The notes beneath the pieces were generated by a model, which saw nothing but the letters and a program-made list of their open reading frames with translations, did no database searches and had not been told where the DNA came from. A DNA stretch of 64,000 nt, taken from assembly GCA_004563195.1 (NCBI GenBank), contig SFTJ01000001.1:62001-126000 (forward strand), written 5' to 3'. Made by a program: the position numbers and the translations under genes. The number at the start of each line of letters is the position of its first letter. Within the stretch, counting starts at the first letter, position 1. The stretch is from a bacterium (lineage in GTDB: Bacteria; Bacteroidota; Bacteroidia; Bacteroidales; Muribaculaceae). Positions 55,345-64,000 of the stretch are shown piece by piece.

Positions 55345-57447
55345 ATGAATTTATCAACAAAAACTATTATGGCATCTGTTATGGCTATGGCGGCTGTTAC
55401 ATCGTGCAGCAATGCCGACGATGAACAAATCATCGAAAAGCCCGATTTGAAAATCGAAGACGGCCGATTTACTCCCGAAATTCTTTGCGGTCTCGGCAAA
55501 GTATCGGGTGTGCAAGTATCGCCCGATGGTAGCAAACTGCTCTATGGCGTAGCATACGACAACATCGAGCTTGACAAAGGCAATCGCGAACTATGGGTAA
55601 TGAACGCCGACGGTTCCGACCAAAAAAGGCTCACCCGCACCCCGTTCTCCGAAAGCAATGAAGCTTGGATAGAGGGCGGCAAGAAAATTGCATTTCTCGG
55701 CAAGAATGGTGAAACCATGCAAGTGTTTGTGATGGACGCCGACGGTAGCAACCGCAAATGCGTATCTAACGTTAAAGATGGCGTAGACGGATTTGTAATC
55801 TCTCCCGATGAGAAGAAAATCGCATTCATCTCTCAAGTGAAATATGGCGAGAATGTCACCGACAAGCACCCCGATTTGAAGAAATCTTCGGCTCGCATTA
55901 TCGACGATATGATGTATCGCCACTGGGATGAATGGGTAACCACCATCCCTCACACTTTTGTTGGCGACTTCGATGGCAGCGCTATCACCAATGTGCTCGA
56001 CCTTCTTGAAGGCGAACAATACGAAGCTCCGATGAAACCTTTCGGTGGCATCGAATCGATTGCTTGGGCTCCCGATAGCGAAAGCCTTATCTACGTTAGC
56101 CGCAAAAAGGTGGGCAAAGAGTATTCGCTTTCAACCAATAGCGACCTTTACCAATATTTCGTTGCCGATGGCCGCACTGTTAACCTCACCGAGGGCATGA
56201 TGGGCTACGACACTTGCCCGGCATTCTCGCACGACGGTAGCAAGTTGGCTTGGTTGTCGATGGAACACGACGGTTATGAAAGCGACAAAAACAGAATCTT
56301 CGTTCTCGACATTGCCTCGGGCGAAAAGACCGACTTAACAGCCGAGTGGGACTACACTGCCGACAGCTTTGCGTGGGCCAACGACGACCGGTCAATCTAT
56401 TTCACCGCTCCGTATCAAGGCACTATTCCAATGTTCAAGATCGATGTTAACACCCACAAGGTTGACACTATCGATTGCGGCGAATACGACTACGCAGGCG
56501 TGTTTGTAGGCAAAGAGCAGGTTTACACTTTGCGTCACAACTATAGCGCTCCTAACGAAATATATGCTTTGGCTGAAGGCAAACAACCTGCAAAATTAAC
56601 ATCGGTCAACGATGAAGTGCTTGCGCAAATAAAGCCTATCACATGGCAAAAACGCCTTGTGCCCACCACCGACGGCAAGGAGATGACCACTTGGGTGGTA
56701 TTGCCTCCTGATTTCGACCCTAACAAGAAATATCCTGCCATACTTTACTGCCAAGGTGGTCCTCAATCACCTGTTAGCCAATTCTGGTCATCGCGTTGGA
56801 ATCTTCGCCTTATGGCTTCTAACGGCTACATTGTTATCGCTCCTAACCGCAGAGGACTTCCCGGATTCGGAACTGAATGGAATGCTCAGATTTCTGGCGA
56901 CTACGGAGGTCAGAATATGAAGGACTACCTCAGCGCAGTCGACTATATGAAGCAAGAGCCATACGTCGATGCCGACCACATTGGTGCTGTAGGTGCCAGC
57001 TACGGCGGATTCTCGGTTTACTGGCTTGCCGGTCACCACGAAGGTCGCTTCGCTGCTCTCATTGCTCACGCCGGTATATTTAATATCGAAAGCCAATATC
57101 TCGAAACCGAAGAAATGTGGTTTGCAAATTGGGATATGGGCGGCGCTTATTGGGAAAAAGATAACGCCATCGCTCAAAACACATTTGCCAACTCACCTCA
57201 CAAGTTCGTGCAAAATTGGGACACTCCTATCCTGATTACAGTAGGCGAAAAAGACTACCGCATAGTGTTCACTCAAGGCATGATGGCTTTCAATGCAGCC
57301 AAACTACGTGGCATACCAGCTCGCATGGTTTCATTCCCCGACGAAAATCACTGGATTTTGAAACCTCAAAATGCCATTTGCTGGCAACGCGAATTCTTCG
57401 GCTGGCTCGACCAATGGCTAAAACCCGAAGCAAAATCGGCTGAATAA
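55345..57447 (+). CDS. S9-family prolyl oligopeptidase (DPP-type), lipoprotein
   Basis: A 700-residue exported serine peptidase. The lipobox VTSC gives a lipid-modified Cys near residue 22. A beta-propeller (WD40-like/PD40 repeats, about 50-400, with KVSGVQVSPDGSKLLYGVA) precedes the alpha/beta-hydrolase domain. The catalytic triad is visible: Ser in VGASYGGFS (near 552), Asp in GEKDYRIVF (near 634) and His in PDENHWILK (near 666). It resembles DPP5/DPP IV-type enzymes of Bacteroidales that clip dipeptides from imported or surface peptides. It is followed by a strong terminator and converges on the MBL gene. Confidence 0.93.
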   Translation: MNLSTKTIMASVMAMAAVTSCSNADDEQIIEKPDLKIEDGRFTPEILCGLGKVSGVQVSPDGSKLLYGVAYDNIELDKGNRELWVMNADGSDQKRLTRTPFSESNEAWIEGGKKIAFLGKNGETMQVFVMDADGSNRKCVSNVKDGVDGFVISPDEKKIAFISQVKYGENVTDKHPDLKKSSARIIDDMMYRHWDEWVTTIPHTFVGDFDGSAITNVLDLLEGEQYEAPMKPFGGIESIAWAPDSESLIYVSRKKVGKEYSLSTNSDLYQYFVADGRTVNLTEGMMGYDTCPAFSHDGSKLAWLSMEHDGYESDKNRIFVLDIASGEKTDLTAEWDYTADSFAWANDDRSIYFTAPYQGTIPMFKIDVNTHKVDTIDCGEYDYAGVFVGKEQVYTLRHNYSAPNEIYALAEGKQPAKLTSVNDEVLAQIKPITWQKRLVPTTDGKEMTTWVVLPPDFDPNKKYPAILYCQGGPQSPVSQFWSSRWNLRLMASNGYIVIAPNRRGLPGFGTEWNAQISGDYGGQNMKDYLSAVDYMKQEPYVDADHIGAVGASYGGFSVYWLAGHHEGRFAALIAHAGIFNIESQYLETEEMWFANWDMGGAYWEKDNAIAQNTFANSPHKFVQNWDTPILITVGEKDYRIVFTQGMMAFNAAKLRGIPARMVSFPDENHWILKPQNAICWQREFFGWLDQWLKPEAKSAE

Positions 57448-57463
57448 TACATATTATATATAT

Positions 57464-57500
57464 AATCGAGGCACAACAAAATGTTGCGCCTCGATTTTTT
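57464..57500 (+). terminator. Intrinsic terminator after the S9 peptidase gene
   Basis: A 13-bp stem with one G-T pair, built on aatcgaggca and its complement (57464-57478 with 57482-57494), is followed by six T residues. Confidence 0.88.
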
Positions 57501-57529
57501 GTATCATATTATTAATGCCTCTCTGAGTT

Positions 57530-58174
57530 TTAATGCACGTATGGATTGTAATTTTTCTCACGAATTACCGATGTCGACGGGCCATGACCGCTAAACAAAA
57601 CTGTCTCATCGGGCAATGTAAAAATCTTCTTCTTTATGCTATCAATAAGTGTCTCAAAATCACCGCCGGGTAAGTCAGTTCTGCCTATACTTCCGTCGAA
57701 TATCGTATCGCCCACGCAAGCAAAGCCCGATGTCGGGACATAGTAAGTCAACCCACCTTCGGAGTGCCCGGGGGTTGTGATTACGTTTATTTGCTCCAAT
57801 CCGAGAGTCAGAACATCGCCATCACTCAAGTGACGACCAAAAGTGAGCGGCGATAACTTTACCGGAAGATGAAAACGCATAGCTTGGTCGGCAAGATTTT
57901 GAGCAAGACTTTCATCACCAATATTGCCACAAACTTCCACTCCGTATTTCTTTGCCAAAAATTCAGCCGATGCAGCGTGGTCGATATGCGCATGCGTGAG
58001 AAGCACATACTTCACTTTTAAGTCATTGTCTCGGATAAACGAGCATACTTCGTCAATCTTCGCCTCTTTCATCATTCCCGGATCCACTATGGCTGTTTCT
58101 TTCGTATTTTCTTCGATTAGCAGATAACACAACTCCATAAAGTCGTTGGTTACAAACATCTTAATCTTCATCAT
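57530..58174 (-). CDS. MBL-fold metallo-hydrolase (glyoxalase II-like)
   Basis: A 214-residue metallo-beta-lactamase-fold hydrolase. The metal motif HAHIDHA (HxHxDH, near residue 61) is followed by TPGHSEGGL (His ligand near 136) and CVGDTIFDGSIGRTD (Asp ligand near 155), with a further His in SGHGPSTSV near the end. The layout matches the small YcbL/GloB-like hydrolases acting on thioesters. There is no persulfide-dioxygenase signature, and its substrate is unknown. It follows rsmG by 27 bases on the same strand. Confidence 0.88.
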   Translation of the reverse strand: MMKIKMFVTNDFMELCYLLIEENTKETAIVDPGMMKEAKIDEVCSFIRDNDLKVKYVLLTHAHIDHAASAEFLAKKYGVEVCGNIGDESLAQNLADQAMRFHLPVKLSPLTFGRHLSDGDVLTLGLEQINVITTPGHSEGGLTYYVPTSGFACVGDTIFDGSIGRTDLPGGDFETLIDSIKKKIFTLPDETVLFSGHGPSTSVIREKNYNPYVH

Positions 58175-58201
58175 TATTTCTTTTGGACTAAATGCAATTA
58201 A

Positions 58202-58819
58202 TTACACAGGTAGATATATCACTTTCTTGGTCTCAAAGAATGGCTCTTCGAAATAAAGCTTCAAGTCGCATGTCAAGACCTCCGGGAATTTGCGCAATTC
58301 ATCATCCAGGTCGCCACCTTTAAGGCAAATAATGCCATTGGGGACGGCATTCTTCATCTCTCTTGCCAACAATCTGCGCACTAATGGCACCATGTCGTTT
58401 AGGTCCATCACAGCCCTGCTTACCACAAAGTCATATTTGCCTTTCACTTCCTTTATGTCGCCGTGCTGTATGGTAACATTCTTCAATCCCAAATTGTCTA
58501 CAATGTCTTGTGCCACTTTGAGTTTCTTCCCTATCCTGTCAACAAGATGGAACGTTACTTCGGGATAGAATATTGCTAATGGTATACCGGGAAAGCCACC
58601 GCCCGTGCCAAAGTCGATTACTCGCGTACCGGGCTCAAATGTTACAAACTTCACTATTCCCAATGAGTGTAGTATATGATTAACATAAAGATTATCTATA
58701 TCCTTTCGCGATATTACATTTATCTTCTCGTTCCACTCAGGATATAGTTCGCCCAACTTGGCAAATCGTGCTTTTTGCTCTTCATCAAGACCCGGAAAAT
58801 ACTTTATTATATGCTCCAT
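58202..58819 (-). CDS. rsmG: 16S rRNA (guanine527-N7)-methyltransferase
   Basis: Methylates N7 of G527 in the 530 loop of 16S rRNA. The 205-residue Rossmann enzyme has the SAM motif DFGTGGGFPGIPLAIFYP (near residue 70), VDRIGKKL (near 94) and VSRAVMDL (near 135) typical of RsmG. The N-terminal region has the expected NEKINVISRKDI. It leads an apparent pair with the MBL gene and is preceded by the DUF3298 lipoprotein gene, 28 bases away on the same strand. Confidence 0.95.
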   Translation of the reverse strand: MEHIIKYFPGLDEEQKARFAKLGELYPEWNEKINVISRKDIDNLYVNHILHSLGIVKFVTFEPGTRVIDFGTGGGFPGIPLAIFYPEVTFHLVDRIGKKLKVAQDIVDNLGLKNVTIQHGDIKEVKGKYDFVVSRAVMDLNDMVPLVRRLLAREMKNAVPNGIICLKGGDLDDELRKFPEVLTCDLKLYFEEPFFETKKVIYLPV

Positions 58820-58847
58820 TCTTTAGTTTTGTTTCCTAAAATAATTA

Positions 58848-59690
58848 TCAATCGATATACGAAACCGGCGAATTATCGTTGAGATACATACTCATCTCAT
58901 CGAATGTCAGTTCTATTTCCGTTTCGCCCACACTATATAGCGAAATTTCATAGGGCACATAGGTCCACACCACCGATTCGTCCTTAAAATAGAAGTTATT
59001 TGTTACGCGCAAGTTGTCGAGATTGAAATATCCCAAATCTATCAGTGCATCGTCGGAGTCTACACCGTTTTGCTTTTTCAATTTGTCCTTGAGCATTTTA
59101 GCCACCTCATCGAGTACCGACTCGCCGAAGAGATTGCTCACTTCTATCCGACTCATATTATTCAAGTCGAAATTTACATATCGGTGAGTAGCCATAGTCA
59201 CCTTATCGTTTTTCTTTATCACCTCGTAGCGGCAGAATGAGAGGATATTGCTGCGATTAAACACCACACCTATATCGGTGATATTGCTATAGCGATACAC
59301 GCTCACATAATCGTCTTCCACATGCTCGGCTTTTTCATCACTGCTGATGCCATACTGGTTTAGCATACCACGAAGGTATTGGTCGGGACATTCATCAAAA
59401 CTAATGCTATCGGCCAACTCAAGCACATGTTGCACAAACAAGTGTTTCATCTTATCGGTGGTTTCGGCATCCTTATATCCTGCCGGATAACTGATGTTGA
59501 CGCTTGCATCTACATCACACCTACCACCCGTGGTCAATGCAAACCACGAAGTATCGCTCTTGCTAACTGTTGCTATGGCCACCGTGTCAGCATCGGAAAA
59601 CATAGAACCCACGCTTGCCACATTCTTGCAAGCGCTCATTGCCAGCATTATAGCTACAAAAACAAATATTAATTTTAAGCACTTTTTCAT
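58848..59690 (-). CDS. DUF3298-domain (RsiV-like) lipoprotein
   Basis: A 280-residue lipoprotein with lipobox AMSAC (Cys near residue 20). The C-terminal third matches DUF3298, the domain of the lysozyme receptor RsiV and of PdaC (pattern DESVVWTYVPYEISLYSVGE followed by an L-x-F-D-E-M tail). The N-terminal half resembles the associated DUF4163 beta region. No anti-sigma segment or transmembrane helix beyond the lipobox is seen, so it is an RsiV-type domain used as an envelope lipoprotein; its ligand is unknown. The start is the ATG at 59690, not the GTG before it. Confidence 0.78.
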   Translation of the reverse strand: MKKCLKLIFVFVAIMLAMSACKNVASVGSMFSDADTVAIATVSKSDTSWFALTTGGRCDVDASVNISYPAGYKDAETTDKMKHLFVQHVLELADSISFDECPDQYLRGMLNQYGISSDEKAEHVEDDYVSVYRYSNITDIGVVFNRSNILSFCRYEVIKKNDKVTMATHRYVNFDLNNMSRIEVSNLFGESVLDEVAKMLKDKLKKQNGVDSDDALIDLGYFNLDNLRVTNNFYFKDESVVWTYVPYEISLYSVGETEIELTFDEMSMYLNDNSPVSYID

Positions 59691-59809
59691 CACTAAATAT
59701 TAATATAGCATGAGGTAATTATAATTTGATAAAGTTAATACATTTTTTCAAATAAACATATGATTCAATTCACAATTTTTTTTGCGATATTTGTGCAAAA
59801 TTTCGAACT

Positions 59810-60652
59810 ATGGCAATAGAATTAGGAAAAATCAACACCCTTACAATAAAACGAGCAGTGGATTTCGGGCTATATATAGGCCCCGAAGACTCTGACGAGG
59901 AAATACTTATGCCTCGCCGCTACACTTCGCGCGAAATGCGCATAGGTGACCTTGTAGATGTGTTTGTATACAACGACTCTGAGGATCGACTGGTGGCAAC
60001 TACCGAAAAGCCAAAGGCTATGGTAGGCGAATTTTCATTGCTGCGAGTGAAAAGCATCAGCAAGGTGGGCGCATTTCTCGACTGGGGACTGATGAAGGAC
60101 ATTTTGGTACCCTTCAGAGAACAAAAAGTGAGAATGATTGAAGGTCGATGGTACATTGTATATATTTATGTCGATGACAATTCAAATAGAATTGTGGGGT
60201 CGGCAAAACTCGACAAGTTTCTCGACAACAAGCAAGCCGACTTCAAACCCCACGACGAGGTGGACATACTTATAGCACAGCGCACTGAGTTGGGATTTAA
60301 AGTTATTATCAACAAATTGTTTTGGGGAATGATTTACCACAATCAGATATTCTGCGACATCAATATAGGCGAAAAACACAAAGCATATATCAAAGCTGTT
60401 CGCCCCGATGGAAAAATTGATGTCACGCTTCACTCCGGCGAAAAGGACCGCGTGCAAGAAGTGGCCGACAGCATATTGTCTTTCTTGAGCAATAACCGCG
60501 GCGTGATGACTGTAACCGACTCTTCTTCGCCCGAAGAAATAAGAGTGAAGTTTATGTGCAGCAAGAAAGACTTCAAAAAAGCCCTGGGCTTGCTGTTCAA
60601 ACAGCACCTCGTAGACCTCTCCGACAAGAATTGCGTGCGACTTGTAAAGTAA
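59810..60652 (+). CDS. cvfB: CvfB-like S1-domain RNA-binding protein
   Basis: A 280-residue protein of the CvfB family: three tandem S1-like beta-barrel segments and a C-terminal winged helix. The first S1 region is KRAVDFGLYIGPEDSDEEIL (near residue 15), the second SISKVGAFLDWGLMKDIL (near 85), the third near 150-215 with NIGEKHKAYIKAVRPDGKID. The winged-helix end has KKALGLLFKQHLVDL. In Staphylococcus the homologue affects virulence gene expression and binds RNA; the role here is unknown. It is transcribed rightward, divergent from the DUF3298 gene, and ends in a bidirectional terminator. Confidence 0.87.
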   Translation: MAIELGKINTLTIKRAVDFGLYIGPEDSDEEILMPRRYTSREMRIGDLVDVFVYNDSEDRLVATTEKPKAMVGEFSLLRVKSISKVGAFLDWGLMKDILVPFREQKVRMIEGRWYIVYIYVDDNSNRIVGSAKLDKFLDNKQADFKPHDEVDILIAQRTELGFKVIINKLFWGMIYHNQIFCDINIGEKHKAYIKAVRPDGKIDVTLHSGEKDRVQEVADSILSFLSNNRGVMTVTDSSSPEEIRVKFMCSKKDFKKALGLLFKQHLVDLSDKNCVRLVK

Positions 60653-60682
60653 AAAAAATATATATATTCACTACATATAATC

Positions 60683-60712
60683 AAAAAAGCCCGACTCTCG
60701 TCGGGCTTTTCT
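60683..60712. terminator. Bidirectional terminator between cvfB and phosphate transporter gene
   Basis: A perfect 11-bp GC-rich stem (60685-60695 with 60700-60710, loop 4) is flanked by A- and T-runs. The T-run on the minus strand is the longer one, so it works for the transporter gene and also for cvfB. Confidence 0.9.
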
Positions 60713-60762
60713 CTTTGGTCATAATTCATACTTGATATCATAACCTAATTTCAAATCTATTA

Positions 60763-62991
60763 TTACCGTTTTTCTTGAATTTCTGACACAAAATATGCTT
60801 GAGCTTTTATCACATTGCGAGTTTGTAGAACCATAGTCTTGGTTTCGTTAAGCAAATTGAAGTAGAGTGCGCTTGCACGGGTGCTCATATCGGCTTCCTT
60901 CAATCGCTTAATCTGATTCTTAATACAATCGGCTATTACCTCAAACAGATTGTCGCGCATTTCCATCACTGAATCCAAGTCGTCGAAACGATTATTTCTC
61001 AGCATCTCATCGATAACATTAAAAATACTGTTAACGTCATCGTTAATGCACTTCAAATCTTTTATTTGTTCACCCGATAGACCACGGTGATTGTTGTTGA
61101 TATGCTCATAAGCCGGACGAACGCAATGCATAAGAGCTTTTGTCACTTCGCAAAGGTAGTCAACCACTTGCACATAGAAATGAGCTGTAGAGATGTGGTC
61201 GGCTTCGAGTTTTGCGAGCACTTCCACAATGCCATATTTAGCATCGTTGGCTTTGCGATACATTTCCTCGCTCTTCACTTTCTCTTCTCTAAGTGCTGTG
61301 CGATTTTCGGTGTACAAGGCAATAAGCATTCTATTATAAATGCCCGAGATTTCGTTCATCGACTTGCAAATAGCATTCGAATAATACACAAGCACTTCTT
61401 TTTCGTCGTTATTGCCATTGATTGGTGCAAGCGAATCATCTTCTTCATTCTTCTTCGGAGCCGATATGTAGTGCTGAGTTAGTATGTAGCCACACAATAT
61501 TATAAGCGCTACCAGAGCAAATGCCTTACCCCATATCAAGAACAAACCCACCAAGAGCGACAAGCAGAATCCGATAATTGCGGTCATAAACCAGCCCGAA
61601 ATCACTATCAATACACCTGAGATACGATATACTGCACTATCTCTACCCCATGCTCGGTCGGCAAGCGAACTACCCATTGCCACCATAAACACCACATAGG
61701 TGGTAGATAACGGCAACTTCAGCGATGTACCGATACAGATAAGAATTGCAGCTGCAGTAAGATTTACCACTGCTCGTATCTTGTCGTAACTTGCATTCTC
61801 AGCCATAAACGAATCGTCGGGGATAAATCGGCTGTTAATTCTATCAATCCAAGAGGCAGGCAAGCTATCACGCATGCTGCGATTGATATTCAATGCAAAT
61901 CGCACCAACGAACGCGATATGGGCGACGAGCCGAATCGTTCATCTTTATTATTCTTCGCCGAAAGACTCAGCTCGGTAGTTGCCACCTTCATAGCATCTC
62001 TCGAGAAGAATAGCGTTACTGCCATTATTATACCGGCAAGCAAAAGAAGCCATATAGTAGCCGGCGTAGTGTTGGCCAAATCGCCCATCAGCATTGCCTC
62101 GTTGCCGCTGTCGAGTGCCATACGGTAAGAGTCAAATCCTGCCAATGGCACACCAATAAAGTTCACCAAGTCGTTGCCGGCAAAAGCAAGTGCCAATGCG
62201 AAAGTACCGCTGAGAATAGTTATCTTGAGGATGCACACATTCATGCGCTGCAAAAGATAAAGACCTGCCGAGCACACTATCCACAATCCAAAGAGCAATA
62301 AATAGATATTGTCGGATACAAAAACATTGAATTCAGGTGTCAACAACCCGGAGTTCTTCAAACCCTTGAAAATGGCGAAATAGATGATGCCCACAATCGA
62401 TACACCACACCACATCGAACCATATCGGCGCAAGCTCTCGGTGTAGCGGAATGAAAATATCAATCGTGAGAAATACATAAACACCGAACCGGTGATAAAT
62501 GCCAAAACCACAGAGCACAAGATGCCGCTTATCATTGCCAATGCCTTGCCGGTATTGATAAACTGATCTAAGTTGGCTATCGATAGTGCAGGGTCGTTAG
62601 ATATCTTATACAAAGCTATCGCAACCGACGAACCGAGCAACTCGAATATCAACGAAACCGTGGTTGATGTTGGCAAACCAAGTGCATTGAATGTGTTAAG
62701 CAATATCACATCCGACAGCATAATGCCAACAAAGAGAAACATCACCTCATTAAACGTAAACATCTCGCAGTGAAATACGCCATTGCGTGCCACTTCCATC
62801 ATTCCGCTCGATGTAAGTACACCCACTATTATACCTACTGCTGCTACCGAAATTATCACCTTAAACGGTGCTACTTTCGACCCTAACGACGAATTTAAGA
62901 AGTTAATTGCATCGTTAGAAACTCCTACAATCAGGTCGAGAATGGCGAGAATGCCCAAGACGACCAAGATCATCGTAAATACAGGACTCAT
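60763..62991 (-). CDS. Inorganic phosphate transporter (PiT family) with C-terminal PhoU/DUF47-like domain
   Basis: A 742-residue inner-membrane Na+ or H+-coupled phosphate permease. The N-terminal portion (residues 1-500) has about ten hydrophobic segments and both halves of the PiT signature (GVSNDAINFLNSSLGS near 22 and FAGNDLVNFIGVPLAGF near 275). The C-terminal 200 residues are helical and soluble (EVLVYYSNAICKSMNEISGI, SSFEEMYRKANDAKYGI-like region), matching a DUF47/PhoU-like regulatory domain. This fusion is typical of Bacteroidales. The ATG at 62991 is used because MSPVFTMILV matches the start of relatives. A histidine kinase gene is 55 bases upstream on the same strand. Confidence 0.9.
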   Translation of the reverse strand: MSPVFTMILVVLGILAILDLIVGVSNDAINFLNSSLGSKVAPFKVIISVAAVGIIVGVLTSSGMMEVARNGVFHCEMFTFNEVMFLFVGIMLSDVILLNTFNALGLPTSTTVSLIFELLGSSVAIALYKISNDPALSIANLDQFINTGKALAMISGILCSVVLAFITGSVFMYFSRLIFSFRYTESLRRYGSMWCGVSIVGIIYFAIFKGLKNSGLLTPEFNVFVSDNIYLLLFGLWIVCSAGLYLLQRMNVCILKITILSGTFALALAFAGNDLVNFIGVPLAGFDSYRMALDSGNEAMLMGDLANTTPATIWLLLLAGIIMAVTLFFSRDAMKVATTELSLSAKNNKDERFGSSPISRSLVRFALNINRSMRDSLPASWIDRINSRFIPDDSFMAENASYDKIRAVVNLTAAAILICIGTSLKLPLSTTYVVFMVAMGSSLADRAWGRDSAVYRISGVLIVISGWFMTAIIGFCLSLLVGLFLIWGKAFALVALIILCGYILTQHYISAPKKNEEDDSLAPINGNNDEKEVLVYYSNAICKSMNEISGIYNRMLIALYTENRTALREEKVKSEEMYRKANDAKYGIVEVLAKLEADHISTAHFYVQVVDYLCEVTKALMHCVRPAYEHINNNHRGLSGEQIKDLKCINDDVNSIFNVIDEMLRNNRFDDLDSVMEMRDNLFEVIADCIKNQIKRLKEADMSTRASALYFNLLNETKTMVLQTRNVIKAQAYFVSEIQEKR

Positions 62992-63046
62992 AAAAATGTA
63001 ATTTAAGTATTTGTTGTTCAGATTATTACCACAATTCACTCCTACA

Positions 63047-64000
63047 CTATAAGCGTAAAGTAAACTCAAAGCGTAATCCGCCCGTAGGGCGATTGCTTGC
63101 AGTGATGGTTCCCTTGTGGAACAGCACTGCATTCTTCACTATCGACAATCCCAAGCCGGTGCCTCCATTGACTCGCGACCTGCCTTTGTCGACTCTATAA
63201 AACCTTTCGAAAATTTTTGAAATATGTTCTTCGGGAACGCCTTTCCCATTGTCATAGTATACTATATGCGCATAGCCGTCATTGCCTTTGCGGCACTGCA
63301 AATATGCTTCATTTCCGCCCGAATGCAACACCGAATTTACCATCAAATTCTTGAAAATCGACTCTATCAAGCCCTCATTTCCATTGATTTCGATGTTATC
63401 CTGCACATTGATATCGAAGTGAATATTTTTGTCGGCGGGATAGAGATTCAACACCTCATCGGCTACCGATTCGATGGTATCTTTCAGATTGAATTGCTCC
63501 ACTTCGATGCGGTCTGACGCTTCACTCATGCGGGTGATTATCGACACATCGGCAAGGAGTGCCGACAAGCGCTTGGTGTTCTGATACGATTTTTCTATGA
63601 GTTCTTTCCTCGAGGCCTCACTCATGCTATCGCCCATATCTATCACCGTTTCGAGGCATGCCTGTATGGCATGTACCGGAGTCTTCAACTCGTGGTTGAT
63701 ATTATTGGTCAATTGTTGTTTTATACGGTTTTTCTCCGACTCTTCAAACATTGCCTCTTGCAGATTTCGGTCGCGCTCCTCTGCTGTCTGCTTCAAGTTC
63801 TTATACAGGTTCACTATATGCCCCGATATGTCGCCAAGTTCACCTTTCGGGAAACTCGACACATCGAAGCCTTCAATATCACCATGCTCGGCACAGTTGG
63901 CAAAATCGCGCAGCATGGCAATGCTCTTGCTCAGTCGTCGCGAAGCGAAAAATGCCACTATAGTGAGCACTACCGAGGTAGCTACTATCAGCAAAACATA
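63047..64000 (-). CDS. Sensor histidine kinase, 5'-truncated by window edge
   Basis: C-terminal part of a membrane histidine kinase; the frame stays open to the last base of the window, so the start lies beyond 64000. A membrane helix is at the edge, followed by a HAMP-like region, the phosphoacceptor His in INHELKTPVHAIQ (about 215 codons from the stop), and the ATPase N, G1 and G2 boxes (NLMVNSVLHS, DNGKGVPE, GGTGLGLSIVKN). The organisation fits the PhoR/PhoQ-like class. The adjacent phosphate transporter suggests a phosphate-linked signal, but this is inference. The sensory domain and response regulator are not visible. Confidence 0.9.
   Translation of the reverse strand, partial: YVLLIVATSVVLTIVAFFASRRLSKSIAMLRDFANCAEHGDIEGFDVSSFPKGELGDISGHIVNLYKNLKQTAEERDRNLQEAMFEESEKNRIKQQLTNNINHELKTPVHAIQACLETVIDMGDSMSEASRKELIEKSYQNTKRLSALLADVSIITRMSEASDRIEVEQFNLKDTIESVADEVLNLYPADKNIHFDINVQDNIEINGNEGLIESIFKNLMVNSVLHSGGNEAYLQCRKGNDGYAHIVYYDNGKGVPEEHISKIFERFYRVDKGRSRVNGGTGLGLSIVKNAVLFHKGTITASNRPTGGLRFEFTLRL

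Noticed and set aside
60685..60710. Possible attenuator or small RNA downstream of cvfB
   Set aside because: It is a plain GC stem with flanking A/T runs between convergent genes, which is a terminator.

Overview
The window is a chromosomal segment of a Bacteroidales bacterium. The protein set looks closest to the gut family Muribaculaceae, but that rank is a guess. The phylum call rests on Bacteroidetes-style promoters (TTTG, 19-20 bases, TAnnTTTG) found upstream of many genes with little Shine-Dalgarno signal. It also rests on the gene order tig-clpP-clpX-recQ-guaB-SurA-like-SurA-like-OstA-mutL, on MlaEF without a linked MlaD, and on a phosphate permease fused to a PhoU-like domain. Coding density is very high. 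No insertion sequence, prophage, CRISPR array, tRNA, rRNA, toxin-antitoxin pair or defence island was seen.

Layout. 1-1.6 kb: the end of an NhaD-type antiporter facing an AlkD-like protein. 1.7-9.2 kb: a leftward block mlaE-mlaF-dxr-rseP-rlmI-like-DPP III. 9.4-13 kb: udk-lptB, a CAAX-type protease, a divergent guanylate-kinase-like protein and a DUF4251 lipoprotein. 13-17.6 kb: ligA, a THUMP-like methyltransferase, smpB and a Yip1-like membrane protein. 17.7-20.9 kb: a FtsX/LolCE-like permease, a small Bacteroidales protein, an acyltransferase and an omega-amidase. 20.9-28.3 kb: a TPR/PD40 protein with flotillin, then MscS-PHP phosphatase and metA-U32. 28.4-39.5 kb: mutL with a serine hydrolase and a GH43 enzyme behind it, OstA, two parvulin chaperones and guaB. 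39.7-45.4 kb: recQ and the clpX-clpP-tig proteostasis group. 45.6-51 kb: PepO, an ABC-F ATPase, a zinc dehydrogenase and a tiny winged-helix protein. 51.3-57.4 kb: uvrB, a YgiQ radical SAM protein and a DPP-type S9 peptidase. 57.5-64 kb: an MBL hydrolase, rsmG, a DUF3298 lipoprotein, cvfB, the phosphate transporter and a histidine kinase cut by the window edge.

Common themes are envelope biogenesis (MlaEF, RseP, LptB, OstA, two SurA-like proteins, the LolCE-like permease), protein quality control (ClpXP, Tig, several peptidases) and DNA repair (LigA, MutL, RecQ, UvrB, AlkD-like). I found no convincing new multi-gene system. The items most worth a second look are a GC-rich leader before guaB, a MutL lacking the known endonuclease residues, a divergent guanylate-kinase-like protein, and a flotillin paired with a TPR/PD40 protein instead of NfeD.
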